Source: Chloroflexota bacterium
GTDB lineage: Bacteria; Chloroflexota; Anaerolineae; Anaerolineales; VGOW01
Assembly: GCA_016875735.1 (NCBI GenBank)
Contig: VGOW01000027.1
Coordinates: forward strand, 1 to 45,777
Direction: 5' to 3'
DNA: 45,777 bases
The notes under the pieces are model-generated. The model was not told the DNA's origin and ran no database searches. It saw only the letters and a program-made list of their open reading frames with translations. A program made the translations under genes and the position numbers. Shown one piece after another: positions 8,343 to 16,094 of this stretch; position 1 is the stretch's first letter, and every line of letters starts with the position of its first letter.

Positions 8343-9602
8343 ATGCCCGAAGTTTATAACTGGCAACTGGGCCGCAAGATGGCCTACGTGTACGAAGAAG
8401 CGCACCCGCAAAAGCAGTTCGCCGCCGTGTTCAACATCAACCGTTGCATCGGCTGCCAAACCTGCACCGGCACCTGCAAGGCCACCTGGACGTTCTCCAA
8501 AGGACAGGAGGCCATGTGGTGGAACAACGTCGAGTCCAAACCTTACGGCGGCTTCCCCCAGCACTGGGACGTGAAGATTCTGCAAAAGCTGGACGAGGCG
8601 CATCAGGCCGCCGGCAAGAAGGCGGAGTGGGACACGGCGCAGACGGGCGAGGCCGAGCCTTATGGCGTGTACAACGGGATGACCATCACCGAGGCGGCTA
8701 CCCCTGAGCAACAGGCGCTCGGCTACCTCCCGCCCGACTCCGAGTGGCGCGCTCCCAATTTCTACGAAGACACGTCCACCGGCTACAAAGGCGACAATCT
8801 CGGCATCAGCACCGAAGGCGCCTCTCTGCCCGAACACCAGACGTGGTTTTTCTACCTGCAGCGGCTGTGCAACCACTGCACTTACCCGGCCTGCGCCGCC
8901 GCCTGCCCGCGCAAAGCCATCTACAAGCGCCCGGAAGACGGCATCGTGCTGATCGATCAGGCGCGTTGTCGCGGCTACCGCAAGTGCGTTGAGCAGTGCC
9001 CGTACAAGAAGACGATGTATCGCGGCACGACGCGCACCAGCGAGAAGTGCGTGGCCTGCTACCCGCGCGTGGAGGGCAATGACCCGCTGAGCGACGGCGT
9101 GCCGATGGAGACGCGGTGCATGGCGGTTTGCCCCGGCAAGATTCGGATGAACGGCCTGGTGGACATCGCCGAGGATGGCTCGTGGGCCGAAGCGCCAAAC
9201 CACCCGCTCTATCACATGATCAAAGTGGAGAAGGTGGCCCTGCCGCTCTACCCGCAGTTTGGCACCGAGCCGAACATCTACTACATCCCGCCGCGCTGGG
9301 CCCCAAGAGCTTATTTACGCCAGATGTTCGGCCCCGGCGTGGACGAAGCCATCGCCCGCTACGTGGCTCCCTCGCGCGAATTGCTCGCCGTCCTGCAACT
9401 CTTCCGCACCACCCAGAAGATGATCTTCCGCTACGAAATCGAAGAAGGCCCGCTGGTGCTGGAAACTGAAGTCAACGGCCAGCCGTGGCAGATGTACGAC
9501 GACACCGTGATCGGCTTCGACGCCCAGGACCGCGAAGTGGCGCGGTTGAGCGTGGTGGAGCCGATTCATGAGAGGCCGGTGGAGAGGTTGAATTCGATCT
9601 AG
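8343..9602 (+). CDS. Type II DMSO-reductase-family iron-sulfur subunit (NarH/NxrB/EbdB-like)
   Basis: This 419-residue electron-transfer subunit carries four ferredoxin-type cysteine groups: CIGCQTCTGTCKATWT near the N-terminus, CNHCTYPACAAACPRK, CRGYRKCVEQCPYKK and CVACYPRVEG. In CRGYRKC a Tyr stands where a [4Fe-4S] cluster would have Cys. This marks the [3Fe-4S] site seen in NarH (Trp there), SerB and EbdB. It passes electrons between the Mo subunit and the haem subunit. It has no signal of its own, so it should be co-exported with the Tat-tagged alpha subunit. The ribosome site AAGGAG lies 6 bases before the ATG. An antitoxin gene separates it from alpha. Confidence 0.93.
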   Translation: MPEVYNWQLGRKMAYVYEEAHPQKQFAAVFNINRCIGCQTCTGTCKATWTFSKGQEAMWWNNVESKPYGGFPQHWDVKILQKLDEAHQAAGKKAEWDTAQTGEAEPYGVYNGMTITEAATPEQQALGYLPPDSEWRAPNFYEDTSTGYKGDNLGISTEGASLPEHQTWFFYLQRLCNHCTYPACAAACPRKAIYKRPEDGIVLIDQARCRGYRKCVEQCPYKKTMYRGTTRTSEKCVACYPRVEGNDPLSDGVPMETRCMAVCPGKIRMNGLVDIAEDGSWAEAPNHPLYHMIKVEKVALPLYPQFGTEPNIYYIPPRWAPRAYLRQMFGPGVDEAIARYVAPSRELLAVLQLFRTTQKMIFRYEIEEGPLVLETEVNGQPWQMYDDTVIGFDAQDREVARLSVVEPIHERPVERLNSI

Positions 9603-9642
9603 AATTGGTAATTAGTTATTGGTAATTGGTTATTGGAGGTTG
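9603..9642 (+). repeat. TTGGTAATTA-type AT-rich spacer repeat
   Basis: Tandem variants of ATTGGTAATTAGTT lie between the beta-subunit stop and the chaperone start. The last unit contains GGAGG at 9635-9639, which serves as the Shine-Dalgarno sequence of the next gene. The composition differs from the flanking genes. Confidence 0.55.
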
Positions 9643-9645
9643 GAT

Positions 9646-10320
9646 ATGAACACTGAGACTGCTGTCCGACGCGCGCAGGTTTATCGTTTTCTGGCCGATG
9701 CTTTTCTTTATCCGAGCGAGAACTGGTTGGAAGACCTGCCCCTACTCGCAGACATCTTGCGCGATTTGAATTTTGGAGTTTGGAATTTGGGGTTTGGAGT
9801 TTTGGATTTGCTTGCTTTGCAAGCCGAGCACCGCCACGCCTTCGGCCTGGTCGGCTCGCTGTGCTACGAAACCGAGCTGGGCCTGCCGCACGAGTATCGC
9901 CAGAGCCAGGAGATGGCCGACATTGCCGGGTTCTATCGCGCCTTCGGTTTCAACATCGGCGGCCAGGTGCGCGAGCGGCCCGATCACATCTCTGCCGAAC
10001 TAGAGTTCATGCACGTGCTGGCGCTCAAAGAGGCCTACGCCGCCGAGCGGGATGTGCTGGAGCATGTCGAAATCTGCATTGACGCTCAACGCAAATTCCT
10101 GCAGGAGCATCTTGGAAAGTGGGTGGGCCTGTTTGCCGAATCGCTGGCCCGCTCGGCAGAAGAGGGACCTTATGTGACACTTGCCCGTTTCGCCGCCGAT
10201 TTTGTGGAAGCCGATGCTAAACGATTTGGCGTGACCGTCGAACGGCGGTCGCTGGCCGGAGTCAAGCCCACGCCGCTCGCGCCAGAGATGTCGTGCGAAG
10301 CCTGCCCGGTTACGGAGTAG
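9646..10320 (+). CDS. TorD/NarJ-family molybdoenzyme assembly chaperone (delta)
   Basis: 224 residues starting from ATG at 9646, chosen because GGAGG lies 6 bases upstream; the ATG at 9619 has no such site. All-helical TorD/DmsD-type protein with the family hallmark RPDHISAELEFMHVLALKEA (about residues 111-130). It should bind the Tat signal of the alpha subunit and hold it until the Mo cofactor is inserted. It is not part of the mature enzyme. Residues about 40-55 (NFGVWNLGFGVLDLL) are encoded by an AT-rich repeat of the spacer type, an unusual in-frame insertion in the linker between helices. The C-terminus has CEACPVTE. Confidence 0.85.
   Translation: MNTETAVRRAQVYRFLADAFLYPSENWLEDLPLLADILRDLNFGVWNLGFGVLDLLALQAEHRHAFGLVGSLCYETELGLPHEYRQSQEMADIAGFYRAFGFNIGGQVRERPDHISAELEFMHVLALKEAYAAERDVLEHVEICIDAQRKFLQEHLGKWVGLFAESLARSAEEGPYVTLARFAADFVEADAKRFGVTVERRSLAGVKPTPLAPEMSCEACPVTE
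9763..9810 (+). repeat. TTTGGAGTTTGG repeat embedded in the chaperone gene
   Basis: GATTTGAATTTTGGAGTTTG followed by variants of GGAATTTGGGGTTTGGAG is the same unit that fills intergenic spacers elsewhere in the window, but here it is translated in frame. Its base composition and GVWNLGFGV-like product stand out from the surrounding coding sequence. Confidence 0.6.
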
Positions 10321-10337
10321 TGGACAGTGAGCAGTAA

Positions 10338-10390
10338 ACAGTGAACTCAGTGATCAGTGATTACTGATCACTGATCACTGAGTTCACTGT
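10338..10390 (+). repeat. Perfect 24-bp inverted repeat between chaperone and gamma-subunit genes
   Basis: The arm at 10338-10361 (starting ACAGTGAACTCAGTGATCAG) is exactly complementary to 10367-10390, with only a 5-base loop (TACTG). The arms are built from GTGATCA-like sub-repeats. There is no T-run after the stem. It is about 15 bases upstream of the gamma-subunit ATG, and the ribosome site GGAGCA is left outside the stem. It may be a stabilising or attenuating RNA hairpin, or a small repetitive element of the genome. Confidence 0.75.
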
Positions 10391-10405
10391 CTTTGGAGCA
10401 ACCCT

Positions 10406-11452
10406 ATGAATAAACGCTCTCTCCTTTCACTCAGTTTGATCTTGGCCGCCGCCGCCGCGCTTACCTTCTTCAAGGTTCCTCTCGCCGGGTCGCAGGGCCT
10501 CACCCTCGTCGCCGCGCAAGTGTCGGGCGATCTGCCGCTGGCCGATCTCGATTCTGCTGTGTGGCAGCAGGCGACGGCGATTGACGTGCCGTTGAGCGCC
10601 CAGAACGTCGTCCGGCCCATGATGTTGAACACCAACGTCAAGTCCATCACCGCCCGCGCTTTGCACAACGGAACGCAGTTGGCGGTTCTGGTCGAGTGGG
10701 CCGACGACACGCAAAACGACTCGATGGTTCGCGTGCAAGATTTCCGCGACGCGGCGGCGGTGCAGTTTCCGTTAGCCGAGGGCCAGCCATTTTTTTGCAT
10801 GGGGCAACAGGGCGGCAACGTCAACATCTGGCATTGGAAAGCCGATTGGCAAGCCGATATCACTGCGCGTAACGACATGCACACGCTCTACCCCAACATG
10901 TATGTCGATCAGTATCCGTTCAGCGCCGCCGCCGATCCGATTGTGGCTGCGCCCGCTGATTACGCCGACTCCAACTATCTGCCGGCCCTGGCTTCGGGCA
11001 ACTTGTTCGCCAGCGCCAGCCGCCTCTCGTCGGTGGAAGATGTGATCGCCGGCGGCTTCGGCTCGCTCACTGCTCAACCCGTCGAGGGGCAAAACGTGCA
11101 GGGCTACGGCGTTTGGGCCGAGGGCAAGTGGCGGGTGATCTTCAGCCGCGATCTAGAATCGACGGAAACCGAAGATGCTTCGTTCGGCGCGGGCAAAGTG
11201 TATTCGGTAGCCTTCGCGGTGTGGGATGGCGCGAATGGCGAGCGCAACGGGCAAAAGTCGGTGTCGCAGTGGGTGTCGCTGCAAATCGAAGGGGTGGCGG
11301 CTTCCCCCGCGCCAGCCGCCGCCGAGACGAAAACCGAGTCTGTGAGTTATGAAGGCGTGCTGTGGGCCGTTGTGCCAATGGCGGCCATGTTGCTGGCAAT
11401 ACTCGGACTCGCGGGCCTGGCCTTCCTTTTCTCGAAACTGCCGAACAAATAG
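10406..11452 (+). CDS. Haem b gamma subunit, ethylbenzene-dehydrogenase/DMSO-reductase type II family
   Basis: 348 residues: N-terminal signal segment (LLSLSLILAAAAALTFF), a beta-sandwich haem-binding domain, and a C-terminal membrane anchor (VVPMAAMLLAILGLAGLAFL). Likely axial haem ligands by comparison with EbdC/DdhC are Met132 in FFCMGQQ and Lys284 in NGQKSVSQW. Between them lie family landmarks NIWHWKADW and VAFAVWDG. It links the Fe-S subunit to the quinone pool or to a periplasmic cytochrome c. The membrane anchor is an addition to the soluble gamma subunits of EbdC, SerC and DdhC. Its stop overlaps the GTG start of the next gene. Confidence 0.88.
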   Translation: MNKRSLLSLSLILAAAAALTFFKVPLAGSQGLTLVAAQVSGDLPLADLDSAVWQQATAIDVPLSAQNVVRPMMLNTNVKSITARALHNGTQLAVLVEWADDTQNDSMVRVQDFRDAAAVQFPLAEGQPFFCMGQQGGNVNIWHWKADWQADITARNDMHTLYPNMYVDQYPFSAAADPIVAAPADYADSNYLPALASGNLFASASRLSSVEDVIAGGFGSLTAQPVEGQNVQGYGVWAEGKWRVIFSRDLESTETEDASFGAGKVYSVAFAVWDGANGERNGQKSVSQWVSLQIEGVAASPAPAAAETKTESVSYEGVLWAVVPMAAMLLAILGLAGLAFLFSKLPNK

Positions 11453-12396
11453 TGAGCGCGACTGACTTTTCTCCCGAAGGCCGGCCGCCTTCGGGAGAAC
11501 CCGTTTCCCCATTGTTATCGTGGTTGGCAATCGCCGCATTGGCCGATTGGCTGATCACGCGCACCGTCACGCGCACGGCTATCTTCATGCCCAAGTCGCC
11601 GATGATGATCGCGGTGTATGAAGCGCTCAGTGTGATTGGGCAATTCGCCGCCACGTTGGCGAGCCTGCTGACCATAGTAGCCATGCTGTGGCTGGCGTGG
11701 CGAGCATGGCGTGGGGGCCGCGCCCTGTTGTTGGCAAGCGCGTTGTTGGCGCTGGTTGTGTTCAGCGTCGTATTTATTTTTGTGCCTCTTGCTGGCTGGC
11801 AGGCTTTTGTATATCGCGCGTTGCTGTGGGCGAGCGTGGTGGCGATGGGGCGCGAGGCCGCAAGGCAAGGAGAACTGCGGGTGGCGTGGGTTGTGGCGGC
11901 GTCGGCTGTCTCGCTAGGCGCAATACATCAAGCATTTCCGTCCATTGGATTGTTCAATGCTGGCGAATTGTGCGCAACTCTCGCGCCGTTGGCGATCTGG
12001 TGGGGGCGCCGCCGCGCCCGGGGCGGGACTCCGACGGCCTATCTCTTGGCCGCCATCCCTGCCCTCACGTTTGTGGGAGTCTATTTTGCCAATCCGGCCA
12101 TGACGGGCATCATCGCTATTTGGTCAATCGGGCTGACACTCTATCTTCCGTGGTGGGTGTATGCGATGAGTTTGTGGCTGGCGTGCGTGATCGTCGTTGC
12201 TTGCTGGCAACGCAGAGAATTTGCTTCAGCCCTGCCCATTGTTTTGTTGGCGGCGGGCGGTTACGCCCCGCAACTCAGCACACAGGTCTTTCTCAACCTC
12301 ATCGCGTTGTGGCTTTTGGCCGCGCCCACCGCGCACTCCGATTGCCCGCCGCGTCGCGCGCCTTTGCCGCACATCGCGTTCCCCCCACTGCCATAA
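11452..12396 (+). CDS. Polytopic membrane protein of the molybdoenzyme operon
   Basis: 314 residues starting from GTG at 11452, which overlaps the gamma-subunit TAG (TAGTG) and is therefore translationally coupled. It has about eight or nine hydrophobic segments, for example LLSWLAIAALADWLI, FAATLASLLTIVAMLWLAW, ALLALVVFSVVFIFVPLAGW and LPIVLLAAGGYA. I do not recognise the family and see no haem-ligand His pattern or transporter motif. It could be a membrane partner of the molybdoenzyme, for example a quinol-interacting or anchor protein (inference). Confidence 0.7.
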   Translation: MSATDFSPEGRPPSGEPVSPLLSWLAIAALADWLITRTVTRTAIFMPKSPMMIAVYEALSVIGQFAATLASLLTIVAMLWLAWRAWRGGRALLLASALLALVVFSVVFIFVPLAGWQAFVYRALLWASVVAMGREAARQGELRVAWVVAASAVSLGAIHQAFPSIGLFNAGELCATLAPLAIWWGRRRARGGTPTAYLLAAIPALTFVGVYFANPAMTGIIAIWSIGLTLYLPWWVYAMSLWLACVIVVACWQRREFASALPIVLLAAGGYAPQLSTQVFLNLIALWLLAAPTAHSDCPPRRAPLPHIAFPPLP

Positions 12397-12399
12397 AAC

Positions 12400-12434
12400 A
12401 AAAAGAGCGCGCTGAGAAAATAGCCGCTCTTTTT
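12400..12434. terminator. Bidirectional rho-independent terminator
   Basis: AAAAAGAGCG (12400-12409) pairs with CGCTCTTTTT (12425-12434) around a 15-base loop. A-run on the left and T-run on the right allow it to work for both the + strand molybdoenzyme operon and the convergent - strand methyltransferase operon. Confidence 0.8.
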
Positions 12435-12455
12435 TCTAAAGCTGGTTGTGCAATT

Positions 12456-13472
12456 CTAACCGGCCTGCGCCGCCTTCGCGCGTTCTTTCTTCATCCGGTA
12501 CACGCGGTCGCCCTTGCTTTCCTTCATGCCTTTGATGATAGCGACTTCTTCGGGCCAGTGTTTGTTGAGCGGATGATTGGGATCCGTAGGCAGGTCGCCG
12601 CCCTCCTCCCAGGCCATCACGGCGAGAATAGCGGTGGCGGCGGCCACCGCGGCGAAAATACGCCTCATGCCGGTCATCGGGCCGCATTGCATCCAGTCGC
12701 TCCACAACACAGTGGAGAGCGAACTCATGCCAGCGTCCATTCCTTTGAACGCTTCCGACCCCCATTGTTTGAGGCAGTTCGTCCACATGTACGAAGCGTT
12801 GGCGGGCGCGTTCCCGGCCGGGATGCCGTATTCTTCTTTCACCATTCGATTGGCGAGCAGGCAGAATCCGTGCGTGGGCAGGTTCATCACCGTCGTGTCC
12901 ACCAAAATGGATTCGAACCCGGCCGGTTCGACGACTTCCATGATCTGCTCCAAACTTTTCATGCGGCCCGAAGGTCGCTTGTCTTCCATATCGAAGGGCT
13001 GAAGGATGACACTGCGGATGCCGAGCGATTTGAGTTCGGCCACTTGCGCGGGGATGTCGGGGTCCCAGGCGGTGATGCTGTTGTAGTTGAAGCGATCCTG
13101 CAAGCCGAGTTTGGAAACGTACCGGGCGGCGGTGAGTCGGGCTTCCAGAGTCCACGTGTCGATGCCGAAGGGCAGTTTGTTGCAGACGCTGAGGAAGAAT
13201 TCGGTATAGGCCTGCGCTTCCTCTTCGGTGGGGGCGACGATGCCCACCAACGCCGGGATGCCGAACTCTTCGGAGAGCTGCTCCAGTTCGCGCACGCGCG
13301 CGGCGTAGCTTTCCTTATCGAACTCCGGCGGCTTGCGCGATTTGACCAGTTTATCTTTGGTCTGGAACATATTGAACATCAACAGCGGCGGATGTTCGCC
13401 GGGTTGGCCGCCCACCTTTGCGCCCCAGATGTCGAAAACTTTTTGCGGTGTGTCGAAGCGGAAGAGTCCCAT
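12456..13472 (-). CDS. MtrH-family methylcorrinoid:tetrahydrofolate methyltransferase
   Basis: This 338-residue protein has the MtrH start FRFDTPQKVFDIWGAKVGGQ followed by PGEHPPLLM, and the later motif AARYVSKLGLQDRFNYNSI. In methanogens MtrH is the subunit of the Na+-pumping Mtr complex that moves methyl from methyl-tetrahydromethanopterin to a corrinoid. Stand-alone bacterial relatives such as MtgA, and archaeal MtoA, move methyl between a corrinoid protein and tetrahydrofolate or tetrahydromethanopterin. No other Mtr subunits are present. The adjacent genes for the adenosyltransferase, corrinoid protein, Zn methyltransferase and reactivase support the soluble MtgA-like role. The ATG at 13472 has an AAAGGAAA site. 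Confidence 0.88.
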   Translation of the reverse strand: MGLFRFDTPQKVFDIWGAKVGGQPGEHPPLLMFNMFQTKDKLVKSRKPPEFDKESYAARVRELEQLSEEFGIPALVGIVAPTEEEAQAYTEFFLSVCNKLPFGIDTWTLEARLTAARYVSKLGLQDRFNYNSITAWDPDIPAQVAELKSLGIRSVILQPFDMEDKRPSGRMKSLEQIMEVVEPAGFESILVDTTVMNLPTHGFCLLANRMVKEEYGIPAGNAPANASYMWTNCLKQWGSEAFKGMDAGMSSLSTVLWSDWMQCGPMTGMRRIFAAVAAATAILAVMAWEEGGDLPTDPNHPLNKHWPEEVAIIKGMKESKGDRVYRMKKERAKAAQAG

Positions 13473-13511
13473 GAAAAATTTCCTTTGCGATATACGATCT
13501 GCGGTTATTTG

Positions 13512-14084
13512 CTACTCGCCACCTGCCACTTGCCGCCCGCTTCCATTCGGTGAAGGTTTGGCCGGTGTGGGAGTCGTTACGCCTGCGGCTACATCTTCGG
13601 CGCGCGCCATGGCATACAACGTGGCCGAGAGATGATTGAGATACGGAATGATGTTCGGGTTGCTCAACGGCGTCTCGGCGTGAAATCGGATGGCGTGGCG
13701 CTCGGCGCGGCGCACGATGGCGCGGGCGAGTTGCAGGGCCGCGCTCACCACGGTGTCGCCGGGAGCCACGAACGATTCGCCCAGCGGGTGCCGCTCGGTG
13801 AGCGCGTAGAATTCGCTCTCCAGCCATTGCACGCGCTCGGCAGTCACGTGTCCGGCGAGGCGGGCGTCGGGGGTTTCGGCGGCAAACTCCGACATCATCC
13901 AGCACAGATCGTGTTGAATGGCGAGAATGAAGGCTTTGGTTTCGGCGCTGGCCGGGCCGGCGCGCACGATGCCCAGCGCCGACGAGGCTTCGTCGAGCGT
14001 GCCCAGCACCTCGAATCGCAGATCCGATTTGGATACGTCTTTCCGATCAATCAGATCGGTGAGGCCTTCGTCGCCGCGCCACAT
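13512..14084 (-). CDS. PduO-type cob(I)alamin adenosyltransferase
   Basis: 190 residues starting from ATG at 14084; a TTG 18 bases further upstream is less likely. This trimeric helical-bundle enzyme transfers adenosyl from ATP to cob(I)alamin. It shows the family pattern: N-terminal RGDEGLTDL with the ATP-binding loop, VLGTLDEASSALGIVRA, RAIVRRAERHAI and the C-terminal NHLSATLYAMAR. The N-terminal T-R-x-G-D motif is reduced to WRGDEG, so activity is probable but not certain. Here it may supply or repair the corrinoid of the neighbouring methyl-carrier protein. The last ~20 residues (GSGRQVAGGE) read through a repeat-like sequence. Confidence 0.82.
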   Translation of the reverse strand: MWRGDEGLTDLIDRKDVSKSDLRFEVLGTLDEASSALGIVRAGPASAETKAFILAIQHDLCWMMSEFAAETPDARLAGHVTAERVQWLESEFYALTERHPLGESFVAPGDTVVSAALQLARAIVRRAERHAIRFHAETPLSNPNIIPYLNHLSATLYAMARAEDVAAGVTTPTPAKPSPNGSGRQVAGGE

Positions 14085-14100
14085 GGTTTGAGCGGATAGC

Positions 14101-14183
14101 AAATGGCAAATGGCAAATGGCAGGTGGCAAGTAGATCGTAGCCAACCTCAACACGCTAAATGCTATTCGCTAATTGCTAATCG
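14101..14183. repeat. AAATGGC/GCTAATTGC short-unit spacer repeats
   Basis: Three copies of AAATGGC at 14101-14121, then GCAGGTGGCAAG, are followed near 14158 by AATGCTATTCGCTAATTGCT and a partial copy. This low-complexity spacer lies between the adenosyltransferase and corrinoid-protein genes and is composed of 7-9 base units. Confidence 0.5.
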
Positions 14184-14918
14184 CTATGATGTTTGCATCA
14201 CGCCGTCTTCGCCCCATTCCTTCGCTTTGCGGTCGGCCTTGAAGTCGTCGCCGAGTTCGCGCAGAACGCCGATCATGTTGAGCGCCTCTTGCAGAGCGTT
14301 GGGCGCATCCTTGCCCGTGCCGTCGGCGCCCCACTTGTCGGCAATGTCCTCGTTAATCGGCGCGCCGCCGATCAGAATCTTCGCTCTCGGATTCTTCTCG
14401 CGCACTTTCTGAATCACCACCGGCATACCGATCATCGTCGTGGTCATCATCGCGCTCATGCACACAATGTCCGAGTCCGTTTCCAGATATTTGTCCACGA
14501 AACTATCCAGCGGCACATCGCGGCCCAAATCATGCACGATGAACCCGGCCACTTCGAACATCATCTTCACCAGATTCTTGCCGATGTCGTGGATGTCGCC
14601 CTCCACCGTGCCGATGACCACACTGCCTTTGACCATCTTGGCCGGATCCATTTTGATGTGCGGTTTGAGGATGTTCAGCCCGGCATAGAGCGCGTCGGCG
14701 CACATCAGCACTTCGGGCACAAAGTATTCCCCGCTGGCGAAGTATTTGCCGACCACATCCATTCCAGCGGCCAATCCGTCCATCACCGCTTTGTAAGCGT
14801 CCATGCTTTCTTCCAGCGCCTCATTGGCGGCGGCAATGACGGTTTCTTCGTCGTACTCGACGACGCCGTTCTTCAATCGTTCGAGAATATCGGCTTGCTG
14901 TTCTGCGGTTGCGGTCAT
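14184..14918 (-). CDS. Corrinoid (methyl-carrier) protein, MtaC/MtbC/MtoC-like
   Basis: 244 residues starting from ATG at 14918, which has GGAGGA 7 bases upstream; the longer frame is rejected. The N-terminal helical cap domain covers about residues 1-90. The B12-binding Rossmann domain follows with the base-off/His-on signature D108-x-H110-x2-G113 (EGDIHDIGKN), Ser155 in MSAMM and the GG pair at 184-185 (IGGAPI). The Co ligand should be His110. It shuttles methyl between a substrate-side methyltransferase and an acceptor-side one. It lies between MtrH and the MtaA-like protein on one operon, so it is the probable carrier for both. Confidence 0.93.
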   Translation of the reverse strand: MTATAEQQADILERLKNGVVEYDEETVIAAANEALEESMDAYKAVMDGLAAGMDVVGKYFASGEYFVPEVLMCADALYAGLNILKPHIKMDPAKMVKGSVVIGTVEGDIHDIGKNLVKMMFEVAGFIVHDLGRDVPLDSFVDKYLETDSDIVCMSAMMTTTMIGMPVVIQKVREKNPRAKILIGGAPINEDIADKWGADGTGKDAPNALQEALNMIGVLRELGDDFKADRKAKEWGEDGVMQTS

Positions 14919-14956
14919 GTTGTCCTCCATGGTGTGGGCGACCGTGAAGGTCGCCC

Positions 14957-16069
14957 CTACACTTTCACTCCATATTTCTTCATCGCGGCCATCATGGCCT
15001 TCATGTTGTCTTCGGGCACCACCGGCCAAATGTCACAGCCGGGCCACACGCCATCTGCGCCCTCTTCGATAGACTGTTTGATCATCGCCTCCACTTGCTC
15101 GGGCGTGCCTTCGCAAAACTCGCCGAACGGTTTGTAGTTGCCCAACAGAACCACATTGGGCACTTTCGTTCGCGACTCGGGCAGGCGGTTGGTTTGATCC
15201 ACACTCAGCGCGTTCGCGCCCGACTGCGCCATCAGCTCGACGATGGGATTCGTGTCGCCGCAAATGTGCAGCACAGTGGGCGCCGACTTGATCCGCCCGA
15301 ACAGCGCTTGCAGATTCGGCAGCACCAAATTCTTGAACATGCGCGGGCTGAGGATGCTCGACGTCGCCCCCATCTCGCGCACGGTGATGAAATCGGCGCC
15401 GGCCTCAACATACAAATTGATCACGTCGGTGAGGTAGTCCACCATGAATTGCAGGTGGCGGTTCACCACATCCGGTTTCTTGGCCGCCATCTTCAACAGG
15501 ATTTCCAAGTCCATCACCTGACCGAGCTCGGTGAACGGGCCGAGAGTCCACGACCCAATGGCAACCTCATTCCCCACTTCGCTTTTGAGTCGGCGCAGGG
15601 CATCGAGCACCACCGGGATGCGGCCCATCTTGGCGAGGTCCGCCGGTTTTTGAAATTGGTATTCGGTGATCTGCCGCTCGGTTTCCTTCATGATGTGCGT
15701 TTTGGCGTCGGCGTCACTCATGCCTTCGGGCGCGGCGATGGCGGCGCGATCCACGATCTTGCGGATCATCGTCGGGTAGATGATCTGACTCTGATCGGCC
15801 TTGTCGTAATACTTCACCGTTGCGCCGAGTGACTCGGCCACCACGCCCATATCGAACGGCACGACCGCGCTCTCTACCCCGTAGAGGCGATACGTCGTCG
15901 CGGCGGCGGCGGCCATCTTCGCCCCATCCACGTGAATCTCGTTGAAGCGGTAGCCGAGCGATTGAATTCCCTGCAAAGTGATGCTGCCCATCCCCGAAAA
16001 GTTGGGGACGCGATCGGCTTTTTCGCCGCGCAAAACTTTGAGTACGGTTTCTTTTTGGGTGTCGGGCAT
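14957..16069 (-). CDS. MtaA/CmuA-family (UroD-fold) zinc methyltransferase
   Basis: 370 residues, start ATG at 16069 preceded by GGAGAT. The N-terminus ADRVPNFSGMGSITLQGI is typical of the MtaA/CmuA group. The zinc site reads H268-x-C270 (VLHICGD) and C345 (WPGCD), equivalent to the His-x-Cys...Cys site that activates the coenzyme M thiol in MtaA and MtbA. The reaction is methyl transfer between a corrinoid protein and a thiol, or from a methylated substrate to the corrinoid. A CoM biosynthesis operon lies 5 kb away, which makes CoM a credible acceptor or donor (inference). It sits between the corrinoid protein and reactivase genes. Confidence 0.88.
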   Translation of the reverse strand: MPDTQKETVLKVLRGEKADRVPNFSGMGSITLQGIQSLGYRFNEIHVDGAKMAAAAATTYRLYGVESAVVPFDMGVVAESLGATVKYYDKADQSQIIYPTMIRKIVDRAAIAAPEGMSDADAKTHIMKETERQITEYQFQKPADLAKMGRIPVVLDALRRLKSEVGNEVAIGSWTLGPFTELGQVMDLEILLKMAAKKPDVVNRHLQFMVDYLTDVINLYVEAGADFITVREMGATSSILSPRMFKNLVLPNLQALFGRIKSAPTVLHICGDTNPIVELMAQSGANALSVDQTNRLPESRTKVPNVVLLGNYKPFGEFCEGTPEQVEAMIKQSIEEGADGVWPGCDIWPVVPEDNMKAMMAAMKKYGVKV

Positions 16070-16094
16070 GATGATGATCTCCTGTCGCCAGTGA

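Noticed and set aside
12456-13472. Part of a Na+-pumping Mtr complex
   Set aside because: Only the H subunit is present; no membrane subunits (MtrC, D, E) are in the window.
11688-13553. 621-codon + strand frame spanning two convergent genes
   Set aside because: It crosses a bidirectional terminator and runs antisense through the MtrH gene.
14957-16069. Uroporphyrinogen decarboxylase of haem synthesis
   Set aside because: A complete H-x-C...C zinc site and position between corrinoid protein and reactivase genes indicate a methyltransferase.
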